Origin: Sarcocystis neurona
Taxonomy: Eukaryota > Apicomplexa > Conoidasida > Eucoccidiorida > Sarcocystidae
Length of the DNA stretch: 64,000 bases
NCBI GenBank assembly: GCA_000727475.1
Contig: KL647288.1
Location: 11,135,870-11,199,869 of the forward strand
Direction of reading: 5' to 3'
The position numbers were made by a program, and so were the translations under genes. Positions 57,001-64,000 of the stretch are shown piece after piece. Under the pieces are notes generated by a model that was not told the DNA's origin, ran no database searches, and saw only the letters and a program-made list of their open reading frames with translations. Positions within the stretch are counted from its first letter, which is position 1; every line of letters begins with the position of its first letter.

Positions 57001-59635
57001 AACATATACGGACACAGATACACATTTTCAAAATATGTAGACAGGGGACATGTACGAGGAGAGGTAGACCAAAATAAGTACATTTCCTGGGGTATACACC
57101 ATCGGTGTAAAACATGTGTACGCGTATCTCCGTACAATATATAGAGCAACAAGGCACTACCCTGCACACAGAGAACCGCATATATGTGTTCGCGCAAAAA
57201 GCAGATACGTTGATAGCTACGGACACATAAATAAACAAATATTTCGATATATACATATATATATGTATACATTGTACGTACACTTGTCTATGTATAAGAG
57301 TAGAAGGTAGTGGTTAGTGGTGCGTGTGTTTCCGTAAGCCACGCAAGTGGAAACAGAAGAATTCTAATTTTAATCAGAAGACTCAGAGCATGGGTAGGTT
57401 CATTTATGGGCACCCAGGTGCACATGCAGAAGTATCCAGGGAAATGAGAGACGTTGATATACGTGTACACGCATATGGAGATATAGATCAAATAAATGTC
57501 CATACACTTACAGACACAAAGTGACAGACCCTATTTTAGGCACCAGTGTATCTATATATAGATACGCGTATGCAAATGTGTACACACACGTATATTCATT
57601 ATGTTTTATACTTATATACACATATGGGTAAGCCTTCCGCTTATATCGACTGTGTGTGTAGAACGGCAGGGGTATCACACTGCTTCCCGTGCACGCTCCC
57701 CTGTTAACGGATGCGTCTCTTTTATAGCTGTATCTCCTTCCACCTCTTTCGCTCTCTGTGCCTCTCTATGTACACGCACTCCACTGCAAATATATAGCAC
57801 CTTGTGTACCTGTGTGTGCACACTGTAAACAACAGCAGCTACGCACTGACCCGTATATCTGTACCCGCGTGTACATATATGTATTGTGTGTATATATATA
57901 TATATATATATACGGGTACACAAACAGACCTACACATATGTTTATACGTACCCCCCTGTGTAGTGACTTCTTTAACGACAGTACGCAAAAATGCAGATAA
58001 CGTGTCGACACTGAAAGTGGGCTGTGAGTCGCAGCTATTCAACGCCCTTGCGTCCTTTTCTGTCGTCAAATTTACCTGTGCGTACACGTCTGTGTACATA
58101 TGTACACACGTGTCGCTACGTGCACACGTGTAGATAGTAACACACATACACATACGTATACATATTTGTATCTTCACGTACTTGCAAAATCACGTATGTG
58201 TACGCACGCGCGTGCACACAGATGCAGAACACGTACGTTCACGTATACCTCCGTGTAAATAAACAAACAGACGTATATATATACATATATATATAGGCGT
58301 AGAGGATACCCTTGGACCTCAGGAAGAAGGAGGATATGGGAACTTTGCAATGCTTGAGAAAGAAACAGTTTCTCCTGCTTCAGCTTGTCGCTAAGGGATG
58401 CGCTGTCATGCAGCAGCGCCTCCTCCGGTCGCAGCAAGCTCCACGGCTCTGCTTCAAGCGGAGGATTCGACAATCGCATCACCTTCTGCAAAGATGAAAA
58501 AACAAACCGCCGCTTACTATTCCTGTGGGACCCACCTTTACGCTCAAGTTTGCCGCAACACTATAATCATGCGCGGAGGGACACACATACACGCACAGAC
58601 GTACACATGTGTCTGCTGGTGTATACAGGTGTATTTCTATTAAAAACAGATTTACAACGTACATATGCATGCGTGTACCTCTGCAAGACACATAGACGTC
58701 GAGCAGCTGAAACAGCCTCGTATATACGTCGGTAGACATATACGTGTAGATACATGTGTGTACGAGCAATCTGCCAGGTAGGGCACCTATATATATATAT
58801 ATATCTATATATATATATTTCTATTACATACACAAAAGCATATATATTCGTAGGTGCAGATATAAGTGTATGTGGATATGCAGTGCAAACGTACACGTGG
58901 TGTAAACACGTGTACACACGCAGACATATGCAGATATGCGTGAGTGCCCAGAAATACACGAACTCATCTAGTCGCTCTCATTTTCTCTCTACATGTATGT
59001 ATGTGCATAAACGTGTGTAGTCCAAGTAGCAAACTCTCTTGATTCAACGCCATCACACACAAGCGCGCAGCCTGGAAGGACGAAAATACAGGACTGAAGA
59101 TTAGCAGCGCGCCGCCTTTGCCGGCCGCAAGGCATATATCACTAACACTGATATATATGGAGAATCCGAAAACAAAAGAGAGTGGCGAAGGTGAGTTGAA
59201 GATATTCAAACAGTGTACACAGAAAGGTACGGTCTCCGCGAACACGGACGTGGTAGCAGCGTCTGTTTCTCTGTCTCTCTCTGTTTCTCTGTCTCTCTCC
59301 GTCTCTATACACATACGTACGTCTATATTGTAACATTTGCGGGAAGGCATGTGAAACGGTGGGCGGCCTAAAGAGAGACGCTAAGGAATGCTGTTCTAAG
59401 AAGGAAGAAGAGGAAGTGCATCGAGAAACCCGCCCCCCCTGAAAAGCGGTATCTGTGGCCACCGCGTAACCCTTCCCCCCCTCCACCACTTGTCAGTTTT
59501 GTATCCCGTTCTTACCGAAAAATATAGTGAGACACCCACAAAACGACAGACACATATATACATATATATATACATAGACGCACACATGCACACACAGACA
59601 CATACACGCACACACATGCACGTACACACACAGCA

Positions 59636-59666
<31 letters not shown>

Positions 59667-60137
59667 TATACACACTCTCATATATATGCTCTCATGCATG
59701 TACACAACTGTTAATGTATATATATATATACATATATATATATGTATGTAAATTGCTATATTGTGTGTCTGTGTATTTACAAGTATATACACACGTATCG
59801 CACACGTGCACGTTCACGTACGCGCTTATGAATACACGGCCGCGAGTTAAACGTGCTCTTCATATATACGTTTACGTGAACGTATGCGACTATGCAAGCT
59901 TGGACCGTGCATATATGTGTAAGTTCATATATCGTTCGTTGTAGATACACAAAGTATACTTAAACGAACTCTACACTACACAGTGTTGTACACACCCCTC
60001 TGCCCTCCTGTAGTAATGCATTTGTCAAGTTTTTTCTGCTGCAGAAGACAACTGAAAACATGGCCAAGATTTGGCCGCATTGTTGGGAGTAGGCGAAGAC
60101 TTACAAGGGTGAGACACTCCCGCGAATCCGCCGCCAT
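45047..60137 (-). CDS. TRAPPC13-like subunit of the TRAPP vesicle-tethering complex
   Basis: TRAPPC13 (DUF974 family) is an accessory subunit of TRAPP complexes, which tether vesicles and activate Rab GTPases in the secretory and autophagy pathways. Eleven minus-strand exons: 60137-60105, 58485-58310, 56946-56862, 54381-54251, 52457-52337, 51868-51738, 49712-49607, 48488-48345, 47495-47370, 46665-46599, 45141-45047 (stop TGA). All phases agree and give 404 residues, against about 417 in human. Family motifs in order: KVMRLSNPP, GECFNGYVNLLNAS, LNPGESFDCRISHQLTEIGI, GEQKTFRKSFKF, FVECALENVSAQPLLL, YFKPGDRFNLLFCLTP, LGQLSLEWRAPGGPG, QFQVEIEASAP, YTLEVMCLSPG and GLQSLKGLVLQDA. Every conserved block is present. 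The start is in exon 60137-60105 (MAADSRECLTL), which has a strong GTAAGT donor and joins in phase. Donor GTGCGT at 49606 is weak but required by phase. Confidence 0.92.
47222..47246 (+). repeat. TA microsatellite in a TRAPPC13 intron
   Basis: (TA)n of about ten units followed by CGTATACG palindromic steps, inside the intron between exons 47495-47370 and 46665-46599. Confidence 0.9.
49713..51737 (-). other. TRAPPC13 intron with strand-biased pyrimidine and triplet tracts
   Basis: The part nearest the acceptor (49720-50200) is purine-rich on the plus strand, which makes it pyrimidine-rich on the transcribed strand. Regions 50515-50590 and 51225-51470 are dominated by ACT/CTA/TAC triplets. Open frames here encode only Ser/Thr/Tyr/Leu repeats and match no family. 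Confidence 0.7.
59630..59668 (+). repeat. CA microsatellite in a TRAPPC13 intron
   Basis: (CA)n run within a 150-base region of CACA/CATA-rich DNA (59570-59700) in the first intron of the TRAPPC13-like gene. Confidence 0.9.
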
Positions 60138-60601
60138 GCTGATAGAGAGCTGCTGCAGAGATAGCCCGTTTACAAGGTGGTGTTCGATTAGTACACTCAT
60201 AAACAGAGAAGAGGAGAAAGCACAATGGAGAGAAGAACTTATGAAGGGGGAGAAGTAGAGCGAGAAGGAGAAGAGAGCGGACGAACAGCAGGAAGTGGAT
60301 GAAGTAAAGTGGGACGGGAAGAAAGTGAGAGGAAAGAAACGATGGGCAATAACACGAGTATTGGAGCCCAAATACTTAGTGGAGCAGTACTACTCCCAAA
60401 AAACACCATTTACTCCAGGGTGAAGCAGTCCTCCACTGCACGCTTACACGTGATTCTCTCTCTCCATCTCCACAAGTGTACAGATGTACATACATATGTA
60501 TATACATAGATATATTTGCGGAACAAGGTAGCGTAAATACTTGCACATGTGGGTGAAGATACAAGCGGCAGACGACGTGAATGACATAGATAGTATTATC
60601 T
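60138..60601. promoter_or_regulatory. Probable divergent promoter region between TRAPPC13 and a plus-strand candidate gene
   Basis: The inferred start codons at 60137 (minus) and 60602 (plus) are 464 bases apart and point away from each other. The first 230 bases left of centre are purine-rich on plus, hence a pyrimidine-rich leader for TRAPPC13. No specific factor site was recognised. The role is inferred from gene layout only. Confidence 0.4.
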
Positions 60602-61543
60602 ATGACTTCCTCATCGTCAGAAGATGAACAGGCAGGAGTCGACAGCAGTGGGGGCGCCGGTGGTAAGTCACTATCTACTCATGCAAGCGACCTTGATTGC
60701 AGCGTCGACTCAGCATCCAAGATTCACTCTACAGCAAATTAATCGTAGGGCGTACTAAGTCACCGTATTTATACGGTTCGTTTTTCTGGAGTTGCCGTGA
60801 TAATATATATGTATGTGTACAGATGCACGCATGTAAGTTATAATATTCTCGAGCGGAGGGACACGTAGAAAAAAAGAGGGCATCCGCAGTGCGTTGCAGA
60901 CGAGATGTGCAAGAATGACCAAGGAAGAGAGGGTGTACTAGCGTTGTCGCAGACTAATTTTACGGAGAGTTTTCTGTACTGCTGCGGTGACTGTCGTCGC
61001 AGAGGAAAATATATATTTACATGGATACCGTCTTTGCTTTTACAGTGCAGTGTGTTGTCCACTTTGTCCTCAAGGACCCGTCCTAGAGTTCCTGCCAGCA
61101 GATGCAGAAGTTCGCGATGCGTCTGCGGACTTAAACGTAATGCAGACGCGGAACCGGATATTTACAGCTCTGAGAAGGTCTGGTGGCGCCAACTGCTTAT
61201 GTGGTCCTTCCCTAGTACTGACCTACGCTGTAACTCAATAGCTCAACCATACAGTAGCTATGCAGAAGAACACAGAATTACGCAGACGAGTAGACGATAG
61301 GTAAGGACATGCATACACACGCAGGTGCGTCGGGTCAAACCGCTCGCAGCGGATATGTGCGTTTGACTAAAGTAGTAGCGTGTGCTTAAACACCTGGAAA
61401 GTACCTAATCCTCTTTAACAACACTGTCTACAGGTTTCTTCGTGTCAATCGAGGTATATATCTTGAATACCGAACTTACACGCGTCAATGCAAAGTTCCA
61501 TGTGCGCTGCCCCGCTTTCGTTTGGATTGCGTACTCTGAAATT
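60602..61543 (+). CDS. Candidate divergent gene, 5' exons, function unknown
   Basis: An ATG at 60602 opens an acidic Ser-rich exon (MTSSSSEDEQAGVDSSGGAG) ending at 60662 in front of a textbook GTAAGT donor. The next exon starts at 61051 after a CAG, in phase, and encodes VCCPLCPQGPVLEFLPADAE and then LNVMQTRNRIFTALRR, with a closely spaced Cys pair. A third exon starts at 61434. It reads SGFFVSIEVYILNTELTRV if the second exon ends at 61182 (then donor GTACGT after 61543), or RFLRVNRGIYLEYRT if it ends at 61177 (then donor after 61530). Both options keep phase, and the first has the better final donor. No family is recognised and the 3' end is not located. Confidence 0.4.
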
Positions 61544-61549
61544 GTACGT

Positions 61550-64000
61550 ACGACGCGTCATGGTGTAACACAACTTAAAAGCAACCGCGCCTTACACGCC
61601 ACTGTCTACATTGCTTTTTTCCCTCGACGGGCTAGCGACAGAAGAGCACACCTGTTCGGCACACGGGGAAGACGTAAGGATGGTGAGCAAAACGGCGCCG
61701 CAGTGTGTATATTTTCGCACCTTTACACCGGTAGGCACAGACACGCACTGCGTGTGTGTACACACGTGTGTACGCAAATTGATGATGAGAGGAAAAAACA
61801 GAAGAAGTATCGAGACTGACAGGTGGGCACACGCACGTACACGTAGACGTATCTAAATATATGTGTACCTGCAGGTGGAGACGTACATGGCTGCACATAT
61901 GCAGTGTGACAAAGATTCGCGGGCTCGACGCCTGAAGACATGCACGAACTCAAACCGGCGCAAAGGGAGAGTTTACGTGCGCCAAAGCGACATATCTATT
62001 TAAACGCGTAGAGTCACAACAGAAACGGAGAAAAGCAAAACTTCCCCTTATTCGGACACGGACCAATTTTCAGAGCCAATAAGCGTCGCACTTGAACAGC
62101 TCCTGACAGGGATGTACCCCTTTCCTCATGTAGAGCCCGTCGAAGGCTAGCAGTTGCAAACATGTAAGGGTAGTACGTAGGTTCATTGACAACATTACTA
62201 GGTACCGGTCAAAATATGTAATGCCCGATATATACACTTGCATGCCGAATCACTGGACGAAGACATGCGTCGCTGCTTTCTTAGGTGCAGGTGAATGCGT
62301 AGAGGCATGAGATGTGGTCAACTAAAGCTACGTGCGCGGAGTGCCGGTAAGCGGATAAAAGGGTACACCCTGAAAGACGGTACAAATGTGCTAAAACGCT
62401 CCCGCATTGAATGGAGTGCGTCTATTGATCGTGAATCAGTACTTGAGACTTTAACAGTTTTGCATGTTTGATGAACGGTGCATAGTACCACACACATGCA
62501 GAGGTTCGCATTTGCGGCGCCTGCTCATAAACGAGAAGCACGGCGCCGTCTGCAGGATGTACACAACAAGCGGAAGTTCTCATGGCAGGCACCAACGAAC
62601 AAATGTACCTCATGAGAACATGGAAAAATAGACAAGGGCGTACTGGGAGGATAAAAGGATTTGAAGAAACACGAGATACCAGTCGCGTTGCATGCGAGTG
62701 AACAGGATACGGCGACTCCAAGGACAGTCGCGGAGACAGGAAAAGCGCGACGTCTCTGCGGAGCGCCACACCATCAACTGCGCAGTCTGATGTTTTTTAT
62801 TTATAGGGTGAACTCACGAACTGTCTTTTGATTAGAGTGTGGAATCACAAATTGTCTTCTATCTTGTTACGGTATGTGTTGCCAGAAGCCTGCTCTGCAT
62901 GTGTGGACATCAGCGTGTGTACTTGCAAGGTACACCTACGTAGGGGGAGCTCGCGCACCATGTGTTCCGGACGTGCAAGGCCATTCTTCCACTGTAAATT
63001 GATACGCGTCACTTGGTCGATGCCACGTAGCTCGCGACAAGGGATGACATGAATGAAGGTTCTTGCGCACCCAGAGTTTTGAACGTGTATGACCATTTTC
63101 CCACTGTAAACTGTTTCGCATCACTAGGTCGATGCTGCGCAGATACAACGAAGAACATGCGTGCTTGCAGGGATATGTGGATGCATACAGTAGGTACGAT
63201 TTAGGTATAACTGACCGAAGGATATCATGACAAAACACTTGCATCCCCCTTTGTGTAGCTCATTACTTCACTTTTCGCCTGTCGTCACACTTGTGGTCGA
63301 CAATTTTTGAACTACAGTGTCCGTCTGTACACGGACGGACATGCACAACTACTTGTACATGTGTAGCTGTGTGTGGGGATGCTGACAAGAGGTACTTGCA
63401 GATGCCGGACGACTTTGTTCTGACATATTTGAGCACATCACCTTCACTCTCTTCTCTCTTTACATCACCCATTCACCGTTGCGTTCATAAACAGAGGCTG
63501 TACTAGCATTTCCATTACTGTACGAGTTGAAGCTCCTGTAATACGTAAGGATAACTCCGGAACAGCACTTTACACTGAACGTGGTAGTGCGCAAAGAACT
63601 ATGCTGCGTCCTCACGTCCAGTTTTCAGGCATTTCTGTGCGCGGTGTGGTGAGCCGTGGAGCCTCATTGGTCCTGAGCAACACTTGTAGATACTCTAATT
63701 TAAATTTGCACAAAGCAGTGCCAGCCAGTCGTGGATCTCCGAACCACCACCTGTGTGAATTTCGGCTTCCGAAAGCGTTTACACGATGAAGGCGGGAGTG
63801 ACGCTTCAAAACTCAGTGACCTGATCAGGGACACTTACGCACCCGATTGGTCAGAAAGCTCACTTGCGAATTCTGTTCATGTGGAGAATACCACCGAACG
63901 ACTGCGGCCGCACATGCCCCGCGACGCAGTCACCTGGGCACATTCGGTGCGATTTTCCAGACCGTCGTACGATCTAAATATGTGTGAGTGGAATTCTGTT
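61550..64000. other. Right-end region without a confident gene
   Basis: Further exons of the plus-strand candidate gene may lie here (for example 61636-61673 and from 61880, both flanked by plausible splice sites), but none is compelling. A minus-strand frame at 62422-62769 and others match no family. A degenerate 112-bp tandem repeat occupies about 62950-63160. Microsatellites are rarer here than in the rest of the window. Confidence 0.35.
62950..63160 (+). repeat. Degenerate 112-bp tandem repeat
   Basis: Copy 1 begins CTCGCGCACC at 62950 and copy 2 CTTGCGCACC at 63062. Later shared words in order are GACGTG/AACGTG, GACCATT-like, CCACTGTAAA, CGCGTCACTTGGTCGATG/CGCATCACTAGGTCGATG and the following GC step. 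No open frame spans both copies on the plus strand. Confidence 0.7.

Noticed and set aside
59020..59053. Minus-strand ATG at 59053 (MALNQESLLLGL), considered as the first TRAPPC13 exon
   Set aside because: It resembles the family N-terminus, but no GT donor gives the phase 0 required by exon 58485-58310. The exon 60137-60105 has a GTAAGT donor in the right phase.
59493..59792. Cys/Val-rich minus-strand frames
   Set aside because: They are translations of CA and TA microsatellites in the first TRAPPC13 intron.

Overview
The window looks like nuclear DNA of a coccidian apicomplexan, most likely a member of the Sarcocystidae (the Toxoplasma/Sarcocystis/Cystoisospora group). The species cannot be fixed from sequence alone. 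The reasons are: (i) a ketopantoate hydroxymethyltransferase-ketopantoate reductase (PanB-PanE) fusion, an arrangement I recall from Toxoplasma; (ii) short exons (about 33-200 nt, with some long low-complexity ones) separated by introns of roughly 0.1-2.5 kb with pyrimidine-rich tracts on the coding strand; (iii) Ala/Ser/Gln-rich low-complexity protein segments; (iv) an intronic patchwork of shuffled mitochondrial cox1/cob/cox3 pieces. Introns and spacers are full of (TA)n, (CA)n and TGTA/GTAC microsatellites, so most long open frames in the window are not genes.

Layout. 1518-16514 (+): the 3' ten exons of a PanB-PanE gene, whose 5' end lies left of the window; intron 1578-4044 carries the mitochondrial mosaic (about 1965-3375). 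16515-21718: spacer with one doubtful open frame (17949-18536) and a perfect hairpin (20502-20534). 21719-25707 (+): a complete three-exon gene for a REEP5/DP1/Yop1-type ER membrane-shaping protein. About 25708-30365: spacer, no confident gene. About 30366-38081 (-): a chain of phase-compatible candidate exons for an unrecognised, helix-rich protein. About 38907-41497 (-): a low-confidence gene with long low-complexity exons; it could belong to the same transcription unit. About 41500-45046: spacer with a 105-bp tandem duplication. 45047-60137 (-): a complete eleven-exon TRAPPC13-like gene. 60602-61543 (+): start of a small divergent candidate gene. About 61550-64000: no confident gene; a degenerate 112-bp tandem repeat.

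The three secure genes are housekeeping: pantothenate (coenzyme A precursor) synthesis, ER tubule shaping and vesicle tethering. I see no functional cluster. Exon models were built by matching remembered family motifs to both strands and requiring splice dinucleotides and reading phase to agree at every junction. For PanB-PanE, REEP5 and TRAPPC13 every junction closes in phase, which is the strongest evidence here. I found no convincing tRNA, rRNA gene, CRISPR array, transposase or prokaryotic-type system.
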